Assembly: GCA_035695045.1 (NCBI GenBank)
Contig: DASSEX010000049.1
Span: 10,008 to 74,007, forward strand
Direction: 5' to 3'
DNA from: DASSKP01 sp035695045
Lineage (GTDB): Bacteria; Actinomycetota; Actinomycetes; JAFAQI01
Length of the DNA stretch: 64,000 nt
In this document: piece after piece, positions 19,219-27,915 of the stretch
Layout of the letters: each line of letters opens with the position of its first letter
How positions within the stretch are numbered: position 1 is the first letter of the stretch
Position numbers and translations under genes: made by a program
The notes under the pieces: model-generated
What the model saw: only the letters and a program-made list of their open reading frames with translations
Databases searched by the model: none
What the model was told of the DNA's origin: nothing

Positions 19219-22149
19219 TCAGGGCAGCGGAAGCGTCCAGGCCCCGCGACCATGGGTTGCGGCGATGAGCTGGTTGCCCGCGAGCGTCAGGCCGTAGACC
19301 GTGCTGATCGGGAATCCCGTCCCGGCCGCCGACCAGGCGTCGCCGCCCGAGCTCGGCGCCGTGATGACGCCGAAGTCCGTCGAGGCGTAGAGCTCGTCGT
19401 TGGTGGCGTCGTACGCGATTCCGGTCACCGGCATGTCACCGATGGACTGGCTGTCACCCGGCGTCCCCGAGATGTCCTTCGCCGTCGCGGTCCCCGTCGC
19501 CGGGTCGTAGGTCACGTCGTAGACGTGGCCGCCGGCCGCGTAGGCGGAGTAGCCCGAGTAGGAGATGAACGCGTGGTACGGGTTCCCGGGGTCGACCGCG
19601 ATGCCGCTCACGAACCGGCCGGGCAGGATGTGCGTCGTCGACGTGCTGCCGTCGATCCGGGTGAACGTGACGGCCTTCGCATCAGCCGTCGCGTTGGTGG
19701 AGACGAACACCCTGCCGATCCGGGTGGCCGCCCACATGACGGACGAGTCGGTGGGCGCCGTCGAGATCGCGACGACGTAGTGACCCGCACGATCCCCGAA
19801 CGAGCTGCTGGTCAGGTTCTGGCCGATGGGCTCGAAGTCACCACAGGTCGCCGTCGGGTTGAACCGTGACGGGTCGGTCTCGCTGCAGTTCGCATCGAGA
19901 TAGGCGTAGTCGCCACCGTCGTCCTCGGTCCGCCACACGTGCTGCAGACCCTCGTAGATCCAGCCGGGGTTGTTCGGGTCGTTCACGAACGGCACGTAGA
20001 ACGACGCGGCCTCGCCACTGCTGTCCTGCTTCTGGCTGACGTAGTCCCAGTGGTTCGGGTTGAGGCCTGCGCCGTAAACGTCACCAGCCGGGAACGCGTT
20101 CACGTCGGCGTACGACGAGTAGTAGGTGTGGAAGTGCACGTTCGAGTTCCCACTGTCCGTCGCCGACTGGCCGCCGTCGCCACCGACCGACTCGAAGCCG
20201 CTCTCCCCTGGACCGAACGCCCAGGTGCCGTTGTCCTGGGTGCCGCCCAGATAGTGCGTCTCGCCACCGGACTGGTATGTCGAGATGCTCTGGAACTGCA
20301 GAGTCGGCAAGCCTTGGCTCAGCTCCGCGATGTGCTGCGGCGTCGCCTTCAGCCACCGCTGGCAGTCGAGCAGGTCGTAGCCCCGGAGGCCCCGCTCGGC
20401 GCACTGCGACGTCTGGTCGACCGCGGCTGCGTCGTCCACGCGAAGAACGCCGCCGTCATTGACCTCGAAGAACTGGTTGGCCCGTCCGGGCACGAATGCG
20501 AGCCCGTGCTCGTCCGGGTGCATGCCGATGCCGGCGGCGTCCTCGGTCATGTCCGTGAAGTCACGGCCCGCATTGCTCGAGCGCATGACGGCGCGGCCGT
20601 TCGACCGTGGCGGCACGGTGCCGTAGATCTCGTCGTAGTTCATCGAGCCGCCGATGTAGACGATGTCCGGGTGTCCCGGCGGGGTGACGACGAACATGTC
20701 GTAGCCGCACTGCGACTCACAGAAGTTGTAGGAGTCGAAGCCCTCCTGCCCGTTGCCCGGGTTGGACAGCTGGATCCACCCGCCGTTGCCGTTGGCGTTG
20801 GTCAGCTGGTTGGCCGGACGGTCGGCGTTGTCGGTCCGCCACACCCAGGACCAGCCCTTGTCGTCGTTCTCGTCGCCGGCGTAGATCCGGGTCTTCCCGT
20901 TCTTCACCGTGAGCGCGAACTCGGTGCGGTCACCGAAGGTGTCCTTCGGGTTGGAGGTCGCGAACACGTGCCGGAAGGCAGTGGTGCCGTCCAGCCGCGC
21001 AGAACTGCGCCAGATCCCGTAGCCGAAGAGCGAGGCGTAGACAGTGTTGTCGTCCTTCGGGTCGAGCTCGATGTGGTTGACCCCGCCCTGGAACCAGTCA
21101 CTGCCTGTCCCGGCACCGGGGTTCACGGGACTTCCCGGCTTCGAGAAGATCGGCGTGAACGACGACTCACCGAGCTGCGGCCGCATCCGGTAGAGGCCCA
21201 GTGGCGCTGCGTCCGGGGGCGTGCGGCGGCCGCCATTGACGGACGACGACCCGTGGCGGGCGACGTCGGTGCCCATGTAGACCGTCCCGTCGGACGCGAC
21301 GGCGATCGCGCCGACCGAGCGGTCGCGGGCGGTCACGTTGCTGTCACCGACGAGCGACCAGCTGGTGCCGCCGTTGACCGTCTTGTAGAGACCGACACCT
21401 GCCTCGGAGTCACCGGAGCCGTTGGGCTCGCCAGTGCCGGCGTACAGCGTGTCGTTGGCCACGTCGTAGAAGAGTGAGCCGATGGCACCGGAGGGAATGC
21501 CCGCAGACACGAACGTCCAGCTCGCCGAGTCGCTCAGCCCGTCCGTCGTCTTCCAGACTCCGCCTCCGGCGGTGCCGATGTAGACGGTGCAGCTGCCGTC
21601 CGTGCATCCGGGGGTGACGACGACGGATGTCGTGCGCCCGGAGTTCGTCGTTGCCACGCCGTTCTGCGTCGACGGACCGGGCACGTTGTTGGTCTCAGGG
21701 CCGAGATAGCTCCAGGCTGCCGTGCTCGCGGCGCTGTTCAACGTGCTGGCCGTCAGCGAGGTCGTGCCGCTGGCGCCGGTCGTCCCGCCGCCGCGGGACG
21801 TGTGCTGCAGACGCAGGTACGCCGCCCGCGCCGCCCGCCGCTGCTTGTCCGCGATGGTGCTGCGTGGGTAGGCCCGGTTCTCGTACTGCTCCTGCGAAGG
21901 GCCGGAGACGCTCTCCGCGCCGTTCTCCAACTTCTCCTTGATGAACGCGAGCGGGAGGTGACGGTGCATCAGCGCCGCCTCCGGGTGCTCGAGCGCGAAG
22001 TTGGCGAGGCTCTCGCGGGCGGCCGATGACGGGGCCAGGCCCCTCACGTGCGGTGCGGCGACGTTGGCAGATGCGGCCAGGAGAGCGCTGACGAACGTCA
22101 CTCCCCCGATGCTCAGCGCGACCTTGCGCTGGGTGCGTGAAACGGTCAT
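19219..22149 (-). CDS. Large secreted BNR/sortilin-type beta-propeller protein
   Basis: This 976-residue exported protein starts with a signal peptide (VALSIGGVTFVSALLAASAN, residues ~10-30). A ~110-residue charged, proregion-like segment follows. From about residue 170 it has repeated BNR/Asp-box-like units, for example VYIGTAGGGVWKTTDG, YAGTGEPNGSGDSEAGVGLY and YGIWRSSARLDGT. Near the end come WAATRIGRVFVSTNATAD and YASTDFGVITAPSSGGDAWS. Such propellers occur in xyloglucanases, sialidases and sortilin-like proteins. I cannot identify catalytic acids with confidence, so binding or hydrolysis of polysaccharide is only a possibility. The ATG at 22147-22149 has AGGAG six bases upstream. It appears monocistronic, ending at the 20-bp hairpin. 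Confidence 0.85.
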   Translation of the reverse strand: MTVSRTQRKVALSIGGVTFVSALLAASANVAAPHVRGLAPSSAARESLANFALEHPEAALMHRHLPLAFIKEKLENGAESVSGPSQEQYENRAYPRSTIADKQRRAARAAYLRLQHTSRGGGTTGASGTTSLTASTLNSAASTAAWSYLGPETNNVPGPSTQNGVATTNSGRTTSVVVTPGCTDGSCTVYIGTAGGGVWKTTDGLSDSASWTFVSAGIPSGAIGSLFYDVANDTLYAGTGEPNGSGDSEAGVGLYKTVNGGTSWSLVGDSNVTARDRSVGAIAVASDGTVYMGTDVARHGSSSVNGGRRTPPDAAPLGLYRMRPQLGESSFTPIFSKPGSPVNPGAGTGSDWFQGGVNHIELDPKDDNTVYASLFGYGIWRSSARLDGTTAFRHVFATSNPKDTFGDRTEFALTVKNGKTRIYAGDENDDKGWSWVWRTDNADRPANQLTNANGNGGWIQLSNPGNGQEGFDSYNFCESQCGYDMFVVTPPGHPDIVYIGGSMNYDEIYGTVPPRSNGRAVMRSSNAGRDFTDMTEDAAGIGMHPDEHGLAFVPGRANQFFEVNDGGVLRVDDAAAVDQTSQCAERGLRGYDLLDCQRWLKATPQHIAELSQGLPTLQFQSISTYQSGGETHYLGGTQDNGTWAFGPGESGFESVGGDGGQSATDSGNSNVHFHTYYSSYADVNAFPAGDVYGAGLNPNHWDYVSQKQDSSGEAASFYVPFVNDPNNPGWIYEGLQHVWRTEDDGGDYAYLDANCSETDPSRFNPTATCGDFEPIGQNLTSSSFGDRAGHYVVAISTAPTDSSVMWAATRIGRVFVSTNATADAKAVTFTRIDGSTSTTHILPGRFVSGIAVDPGNPYHAFISYSGYSAYAAGGHVYDVTYDPATGTATAKDISGTPGDSQSIGDMPVTGIAYDATNDELYASTDFGVITAPSSGGDAWSAAGTGFPISTVYGLTLAGNQLIAATHGRGAWTLPLP

Positions 22150-22239
22150 CTCGGCTCCTGTGGGCGGGATCCTGATCCGCGCAACGTACGTCCAAGATCG
22201 AGCCGACGTGAGCGGCTTCGCGAGAAATAGTCCGGTGGA

Positions 22240-22255
22240 GTGGTGCCTGCACCAC
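22240..22255. promoter_or_regulatory. Perfect palindrome upstream of the BNR protein gene
   Basis: GTGGTGC-CT-GCACCAC has 7-bp perfect arms and lies about 90-105 bases upstream of the BNR start. It is a possible operator. The rest of the 164-base gap shows no other clear element. Confidence 0.4.
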
Positions 22256-22313
22256 AAGTTGCGACGTCGCCGGCGACACGTTCCTGTCGGTTTACGCCGT
22301 CATGCAGGGATTG

Positions 22314-24293
22314 TCACCAGTGCACGCCGGGAAGCAGTCGGGCCATCGCCTTCGCTCCGCGGCTCAACGACACCTGGTCGTCACCACCGGCCGCCTTCGA
22401 GTCAGGGAAGACGCGGTAGGCGACGTGCAGCACTGCGTCGACGAGCTTCGGCGCCACGGCGTACGACACCTCACCGAAGGTGCCGAGCCGTGTACTGACC
22501 CGCTTCGGCCGCTCGGTGAGTGCGCGGAGCACGAGGTCCGCGGCGTCGTTCGGCGACAGCGTCGGGAACGCGTCGTAGATGCGCGTCGGACGGATCATCG
22601 GAGTCCGGACGAGCGGCATGTGAATCGTCGTGAACGTCACGCCCTCGCCGAAGGTCTCGGATGCCACGACCCGGCTGAACGAGTCGAGCGCCGCCTTCGA
22701 GGCGACGTACGCCGCGAACCGCGGTGGCGCGGTCTGCACGCCGATCGACGAGACGTTGACGATGTGGCCGAACTGCCGCTCGGTCATGTGAGGCAGCAGC
22801 GACAGGATCATCCGGACGGCGGCGAAGTAGTTGAGGTCGATCGTGCGCTCGAAGTCGTGCATACGGTCGTAGGAGAGCTGGATCGAGCGGCGGATGGAAC
22901 GGCCGGCATTGTTGACGAGGAAGTCGATGCCGTCCGGATGATCGGCGATCATCTGCTTGACGGTTGCCGCGACCGCCTCCTCATCGGTGATGTCGCACGG
23001 GTAGACGTGCGCTGCTCCGCCGGCTGCTTCGATCTCCGCACGCACCTCCTCCAGCTTGTCGGCGCTGCGCGCGACGAGTAGAGGTACGCCGCCGGCCCGA
23101 GCGACAGCGAGCGCGGTCGCCTTGCCGATGCCCGACGAAGCGCCGGTGATGACGACCGTCCGCCCGGCGATGGCACCGCCGGGGCGTGCACGGCGCGCGC
23201 GCAACGGATCGAGGTTGCGACTCCAGTAGCTCCACAGCACGTCGGCGTAGCGCTCCAGTGGCGGCACCACGATGCCGGTGCCGTTGAGGAGCTGCTGCGT
23301 GCGCGCCGCGTCGAAGACCGGACGGAAGGTGGCGTGTGGGATGACCTCCGGAGGGATGCCGAGCCGGTCCAGCGCGAACCCTGCCACCTCTGTCGCGCCG
23401 GGCAGCAGACCGAGAACCGCTTGACCGGCGGCGACGACAGGCGACACCACGCGCCGGTCGATCGGCAGCGAGACCGTCGGAGCGCCGGCCGCCCGGGCGA
23501 ACGCATTGACGACGTCGAGCAATCGCTGCGGCTTCGGAGACACGAGATGGAACGCATGTCCGTCGAGGCCGTCGCGATGCATCAGCTCGACCATCGCCGC
23601 CGCGACGAAGTCGACGGGGACGACGTTGGTGTCGCCGAGGTCGGGCGCGACGAGCGGCAGCTGCGTGGGCAGCTCCGCGAGCATCGCGAGGGTCGGGAAG
23701 AAGTAGTAGGGTCCGTCGACCTTGTCCATCTCGCCGTTGCGCGAATGCCCCACGACGATCGCCGGCCGGTAGACACGCCAGGGCACATCGGACTGGGCGC
23801 GCACCAGTCGCTCTGCCTCGAACTTCGTCCGGTGGTAGGGCGACGGCAGCCGCTGGCCTTCGTCGAACATCGACTCGGTGAAGCGTCCCTCGTAGTCACC
23901 GGCGACGGCGACGGATGACACGTGGTGGAAGCATCCCGCGCGTAGATCGGCCGCAGCGGCGAGCGCCTCCTGCGTGCCGCCGATGTTGACGCGTCGGTCG
24001 GTCTCCTCGTCGGCGGTCATGTCGTAGAGCGCCGCGAGGTGCACGACATGGTCGACGTGGCCGCGCAGTCGGTCGCGGTCCTCACTCGACAGCCCGAGCA
24101 GCGGGTCGGTCAGGTCCCCTACGACCGGCACGAGGGTGCCTGCCTGCGGCCAGGTCGCCGTCAATGCATCGAGCTTGGCCAGCGACTGGCGCCGTACGAG
24201 GAGGAGGACCTCCGCGTCCGGACGCGCGAGGAGACGTTCCACGACGTGGCGGCCGACGAAGCCGGTGCCACCCGTCACGAGGTAGGTCGTCAC
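22314..24293 (-). CDS. Two-domain SDR protein, fatty acyl-CoA reductase-like
   Basis: This ~659-residue protein is a fusion of two short-chain dehydrogenase modules. The N-terminal extended SDR begins TYLVTGGTGFVGRHVVERLL and has the active-site YHRTK. The C-terminal classical SDR has VVITGASSGIGKATALAVAR, the NNAGRSIRRS loop, NVSSIG, and the active site YVASK. This order and length match the bifunctional acyl-CoA reductases of Marinobacter (~660 residues) and mycobacterial AcrA1-type proteins, which reduce acyl-CoA to aldehyde or alcohol. The same route could supply wax-ester or lipid alcohols here. GTG at 24293 is chosen because the first module starts there; no strong Shine-Dalgarno is visible. 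A TTG at 24314 is an alternative. Confidence 0.82.
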   Translation of the reverse strand: MTTYLVTGGTGFVGRHVVERLLARPDAEVLLLVRRQSLAKLDALTATWPQAGTLVPVVGDLTDPLLGLSSEDRDRLRGHVDHVVHLAALYDMTADEETDRRVNIGGTQEALAAAADLRAGCFHHVSSVAVAGDYEGRFTESMFDEGQRLPSPYHRTKFEAERLVRAQSDVPWRVYRPAIVVGHSRNGEMDKVDGPYYFFPTLAMLAELPTQLPLVAPDLGDTNVVPVDFVAAAMVELMHRDGLDGHAFHLVSPKPQRLLDVVNAFARAAGAPTVSLPIDRRVVSPVVAAGQAVLGLLPGATEVAGFALDRLGIPPEVIPHATFRPVFDAARTQQLLNGTGIVVPPLERYADVLWSYWSRNLDPLRARRARPGGAIAGRTVVITGASSGIGKATALAVARAGGVPLLVARSADKLEEVRAEIEAAGGAAHVYPCDITDEEAVAATVKQMIADHPDGIDFLVNNAGRSIRRSIQLSYDRMHDFERTIDLNYFAAVRMILSLLPHMTERQFGHIVNVSSIGVQTAPPRFAAYVASKAALDSFSRVVASETFGEGVTFTTIHMPLVRTPMIRPTRIYDAFPTLSPNDAADLVLRALTERPKRVSTRLGTFGEVSYAVAPKLVDAVLHVAYRVFPDSKAAGGDDQVSLSRGAKAMARLLPGVHW

Positions 24294-24352
24294 ACCGTGA
24301 AGTCTGCCGCGCAATGCGGCTGGGCGAAACGCCGGTTCGAACCCGGAGACGC

Positions 24353-24387
24353 CGAACGGCGCCGCCCGGTGAGGGCGACGCCGTTCG
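24353..24387 (-). terminator. Hairpin terminator after the sugar-ABC operon
   Basis: CGAACGGCG/CGCCGTTCG (9 bp), one mismatch, then CGCCC/GGGCG (5 bp) close a 5-base loop. It starts 11 bases after the stop of the last gene of the operon (24398) on the minus strand. No U-tract is present. Confidence 0.65.
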
Positions 24388-24397
24388 AGCTCAGGGG

Positions 24398-26758
24398 TCA
24401 GGCGGAGACGCGCTGCCTGCCCAGTGCCATGCCCGCACCCAGGCCGATCGCCAGGGCGATCACCCCGCCGATCGCGATCAGCGCCGCGTTGCGGCCGGTG
24501 TGGCTGCTGCCACTGCTCGTCGTGCTGGCGGCGAGCGAGATGGCGCCCGGCTGAGCCAGGACGTACGACGTCCCGGTACCACCCGGAGCCTGCGTGCCAA
24601 GCCCGGTAGCGGCGTTGAGCACGGCGATCTGCTGGTGGGCGTTCTGCGAGGCCTGCGTCAGCTGGTCCTGCAGCGGACCGGTGGCGCCGGAGAGCACCTG
24701 GCTGATGCCGTCCTTCACCTGCTGCTCGCCCGGCACGACCTGTCCGAGACCGGATGCGATCTGACCGGCACCGTCGACGGCCTGCGGGAACTGCTTGGCG
24801 CCATCGCGCAGACCGCTCGCGAGCTTGGCGAGGCCGTCGCGGATCTGGGTGCTTCCGTTGAGTGCGTCGCCGGAGCCGGCGTACAGCTTGCGCGACCCGG
24901 CCAGCGCCTTGCCACTGCCCGCGTAGAGCTCCTTGGAGCCCGCCAGCGCCTTCGCGGAGCCGGCGCTCAGCTGCTGCGCCCCATCGAGAGCTCCCGCCGA
25001 TCCGTCCCGGAGTGCCACCGCGCCTGGGGCAGCGATGTCAGCACCGACACGCAGTGCATGCACACCGGCGAGCGCCGCGGGCAGGCCAGTCGGATTGTTC
25101 ACGTCGAGCGCTGTGTCGAGGCCTGCACCGATTTGCAGGAGAATCTGCTTGATGCCGCCAGGATCCGTCCCCGCAGCCGGGTGGGAAATCGCCGCCTCGA
25201 GACTCTGCACGCCGAGAACGAGCGCGGGCAGGGTATTCGGGTTCGCCACCGACGGCGGCTGAAGCGACGCGTGCAGAGCGGTCTGAGCGCCTTCCAGCTG
25301 CAACGCCACCCCCGGGGTGGTCGCATCGCCGACGAGGATCGCCTTTGTCAGCGGGTCGACGCCCGGCAACGCCGGCAAGGCCGGGCAGCCCGCCGCCGGA
25401 GCGCCCGGACTGGCCTGGCCGTTTGCGGCCACGATGATGGTGTTCCAGCCGCAGTAGAGACCAGCGTCAAGCGTGCCCAACTGCGTGATGCCAGCACTGA
25501 GGCCCTGCTCGACGAGCGACAGCCCGTCCAGCAGGCCCGGGTGTGCCGGATCGCCCGTGGGACCCATCCCGGTGGCGAGCTGACCGATGATGCCGCGCAG
25601 CTGCGTCATCTGCGTGAGCAGCGTCGGGAGCCCCGTGTTCGGGTCGTCGAGCTGGTCGAGCCCGCCAGCAATCGCCTGCACACCGGCGGTCAGCCCCGGG
25701 TTGGCTGCGGTGCCGTCGCCCGCGAGGCCGGCGTGGATAGCGGTGAGGCCCGGAACCAGGCCCGAGGTGGGGTCACCGGTCTTGCCCGCAAGGCCCTTGT
25801 GGATCAGCCTGAGTCCCCCGGTGAGTCCGGTGGCCGGGTCGTTGGAAAGGCCGGCGTGGATGAGGGCGAGGCCGCCGGTGAGCCCGGACGTCGGGTCCGT
25901 CGACAGGCCACCGTGAATCTGAGCGAGTCCCGCCGTCAGCTGCTTCGCGCCGTCGGCGAGCTGTGTCGACCCATCCGCCGCCTGCTGGGTGCCGGTCAGC
26001 GAACCGGCCAAGCCGGCGTGCAGCTCGCTGGCGCCGGCCAGAAGCTTCGTCAGGCCGTCGAGGATCTGGCCGACACCGGAGCCGAGCTTCTTGAGGCCGT
26101 CGTTCCCGCCGCTGGCGTAGCCGGCCCAGAAGTCCTCCTGCTGGAACTCCGCGGTCTTGTCCTGCGTCTTCGCAGACAGGCCCGCGGTCGTGTTCGGGTC
26201 GACCGGAGTGGCGCGCAGCTCGGCGATCGGCTTGCCGCTACCGCCGGCGGTCAGGCTGACGTCCTGCGCCGAGCTACCCAGCGGTGTGAACAGCACCATG
26301 TTCCACAGCACGTGACGGACACCGTTCGCGCCGGTCGTGATGCTCGCGCCCGCTGCGTCGAGGTTGGTCATCGACTTCGGTACGTCGACACCGAGCTGCG
26401 CGACGAGCGGCAGCTGCAGGGACACCGTCGTGTGCCGCTCGGTGCCGGCCGTGTCGGTGTAGTGAACCGTCTGCGTCTGCGTGAAGGTGTTCTCCACGTG
26501 GTAGCTGTACGTCGACCCGGTGTGCGTGATCGTCATCTTGATCGGCAGCTGGCCGGAGAACGCGGTTGTCGCGCCGTTGGCGGCGACCTGCTGCACCGAG
26601 GTCACCGAGCCGTTGTCACCGATGGTCGCGCGAACGGTGCCACCGGTGCCGAGATCAGCGCCGAGCGCGGCACTCGGCACGATGAGCGCTGCCGAGGTGC
26701 CGAGGCAGAGGGCCAGGAGTCGCGTGGACGCCTGCCGCTTGGACATGTGGGTCTTCAT
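24398..26758 (-). CDS. Exported, repeat-rich, C-terminally membrane-anchored protein of unknown function
   Basis: This 786-residue protein has a signal peptide (LLALCLGTSAALIVPSAALG, ending near residue 33). A beta-rich domain spans ~35-210 (KMTITHTGSTYSYHVENTFT, HVLWNMVLFTPLG). A long Gly/Ala/Leu repeat region spans ~220-690, and one membrane segment with a short basic tail spans ~757-780. Within the repeats are four ~20-residue units starting IHGGL, IHAGL, IHKGL and IHAGL (281-362). A run of heptads of the type AGSxxLx spans ~597-640. The D/S-G-xxxL-xxG pattern resembles the extracellular stalks of YhgE/Pip-like and MmpL-associated proteins. The ATG overlaps the sugar permease stop by ATGA and has AAGGA upstream. 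No enzyme motif is visible. Confidence 0.75.
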   Translation of the reverse strand: MKTHMSKRQASTRLLALCLGTSAALIVPSAALGADLGTGGTVRATIGDNGSVTSVQQVAANGATTAFSGQLPIKMTITHTGSTYSYHVENTFTQTQTVHYTDTAGTERHTTVSLQLPLVAQLGVDVPKSMTNLDAAGASITTGANGVRHVLWNMVLFTPLGSSAQDVSLTAGGSGKPIAELRATPVDPNTTAGLSAKTQDKTAEFQQEDFWAGYASGGNDGLKKLGSGVGQILDGLTKLLAGASELHAGLAGSLTGTQQAADGSTQLADGAKQLTAGLAQIHGGLSTDPTSGLTGGLALIHAGLSNDPATGLTGGLRLIHKGLAGKTGDPTSGLVPGLTAIHAGLAGDGTAANPGLTAGVQAIAGGLDQLDDPNTGLPTLLTQMTQLRGIIGQLATGMGPTGDPAHPGLLDGLSLVEQGLSAGITQLGTLDAGLYCGWNTIIVAANGQASPGAPAAGCPALPALPGVDPLTKAILVGDATTPGVALQLEGAQTALHASLQPPSVANPNTLPALVLGVQSLEAAISHPAAGTDPGGIKQILLQIGAGLDTALDVNNPTGLPAALAGVHALRVGADIAAPGAVALRDGSAGALDGAQQLSAGSAKALAGSKELYAGSGKALAGSRKLYAGSGDALNGSTQIRDGLAKLASGLRDGAKQFPQAVDGAGQIASGLGQVVPGEQQVKDGISQVLSGATGPLQDQLTQASQNAHQQIAVLNAATGLGTQAPGGTGTSYVLAQPGAISLAASTTSSGSSHTGRNAALIAIGGVIALAIGLGAGMALGRQRVSA
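24692..24970 (-). repeat. Heptad-coding repeat tract (AGSxxLx units)
   Basis: This tract encodes residues ~597-689 of the repeat-rich protein. At least five consecutive heptads read AGSAKAL, AGSKELY, AGSGKAL, AGSRKLY and AGSGDAL. They continue in degenerate form to ~689. The periodicity suggests a helical, coiled-coil-like stalk. Confidence 0.65.
25673..25918 (-). repeat. Four ~19-22-codon tandem repeats (IHxGL...GL units)
   Basis: This tract encodes residues ~281-362 of the repeat-rich protein. The units begin at 281, 300, 319 and 341, each IH(G/A/K)GL followed by a DP- or TGL-containing turn and a GL(A/R/T)-type segment. It indicates internal duplication. Confidence 0.65.
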
Positions 26759-27915
26759 GACGGGTTCCTTCTCTGCTCTGCCGACGGCGCAGTTCCCGTC
26801 GCGCGCTTTGCCTTGCGTTCCTTGTTGAGCACGGCCGCCAGAGCGACCGCCAGGATCAGCGTCAGGCCGGTGAAGACCTCGTTGATCCAGTTCGCAACGC
26901 CGGCATAGGTCAGGCCGGTGATGTTGATGCCGAGGAAGAAGATCGCGACGAGCGTGCCCGCCACGTTGAGACGCCCGACCTTGAACGAGACGGCACCGAG
27001 GAAGGCCGACGCGAGAGCGGCAAGGGTGAACGTCGGGCCGATCGTCGGGTTGCCGGAGCCGGTGTTCGCGAGCAGCAGCACGCCGGCGACACCCGCGAAG
27101 GCGCCGGTCAGAGCGAACGCCGAGGTGATCGTCCGCTCGACGCGGATGCCGACGAGCTTGGCAGCGGCGCGGTTGGACCCGATCGCGTGCAGCGACCGGC
27201 CGTAGGGCGTGTGCTCGAGCAGGTAGTAGATGAGCAACGCGACGATTGCGAGCACCCAGGCGATGTCGGGGATGCCGATCATCCGCTCGCGACCGAAGTT
27301 GATGAGCGAGCTCGGAATGCCGTTGATGATCGCCTGGCCCTGCGTGTACCAGTCGATGAAGCCGAGGATGATCGACGCCGTACCCAGCGTGATGATGAAC
27401 GGGTCGACGTGCAACGTCGTGCTGAGGAAACCGTTCATGCCGCCGACGGCGCCGCCGATCGCGACGCCGATCAGGATGCCGATGACGAGCGGCATGTGCC
27501 AGTGCGAGTACGCCGCCGCCGTCATGACCGAGCTGAGCCCGCAGATGTTGCCGATCGACAGGTCGAAGTTGCCCGACACCAGCGTCAGCAGGATGCCGAG
27601 CGTCAGCACACCGGTGACCGACTGGCTGGACAGGATGTTCTGCCAGCTCGCCGAGGTGTTGAACGTCCTGGAGACGTCGCCGCCCCAGAAGCTGTAGATG
27701 AGTATCGAGACGACGAGCAGGATCGGCAACGAGTAGTTGCGGACGAACAGGCCGACCGGATTCGGCCGCTTCGGCATCTCCACCGCGGCGTGCTTCGGCG
27801 CGTCAGTCGGGATGGACGAGTCGACGCTCACGATCAGGGTGTCCTCAGGCGTGCGTGGGGTGGGGACACCGTCGGTCGCGGCTCCCTCGTCGGCGCGAGA
27901 GACGGGGCGGGTCAC
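26755..27915 (-). CDS. Sugar ABC transporter permease, RbsC type
   Basis: This 386-residue inner-membrane permease of the ribose/xylose/simple-sugar importer family has a ~60-residue cytoplasmic N-terminus followed by about ten hydrophobic segments. Family landmarks are TLGILLTLVSGNFDLSIGNI, GGMNGFLSTTLHVDPFIITL, and the cytoplasmic loop GSNRAAAKLVGIRVERT. ASAFLGAVSFKVGRLNVAGT follows. GTG at 27913-27915 overlaps the ATPase stop in a GTGA junction and has AAGGA upstream. Longer readings lie inside the ATPase gene and are rejected. It pairs with the ATPase encoded upstream and overlaps the repeat-rich protein gene downstream. Confidence 0.92.
   Translation of the reverse strand: MTRPVSRADEGAATDGVPTPRTPEDTLIVSVDSSIPTDAPKHAAVEMPKRPNPVGLFVRNYSLPILLVVSILIYSFWGGDVSRTFNTSASWQNILSSQSVTGVLTLGILLTLVSGNFDLSIGNICGLSSVMTAAAYSHWHMPLVIGILIGVAIGGAVGGMNGFLSTTLHVDPFIITLGTASIILGFIDWYTQGQAIINGIPSSLINFGRERMIGIPDIAWVLAIVALLIYYLLEHTPYGRSLHAIGSNRAAAKLVGIRVERTITSAFALTGAFAGVAGVLLLANTGSGNPTIGPTFTLAALASAFLGAVSFKVGRLNVAGTLVAIFFLGINITGLTYAGVANWINEVFTGLTLILAVALAAVLNKERKAKRATGTAPSAEQRRNPS

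Noticed and set aside
24692..25918. CRISPR-like array
   Set aside because: The repeats are in frame, degenerate at the DNA level and code for protein heptads and 20-residue units; there are no unique spacers and no cas genes.
24164..26908. A 914-codon open reading frame on the plus strand opposite the repeat-rich protein gene
   Set aside because: It is the antisense of a high-GC, Gly/Ala/Leu-rich gene. Its translation is Arg-rich with no domain, and the minus-strand reading has a signal peptide, repeats, a membrane anchor and a ribosome binding site.
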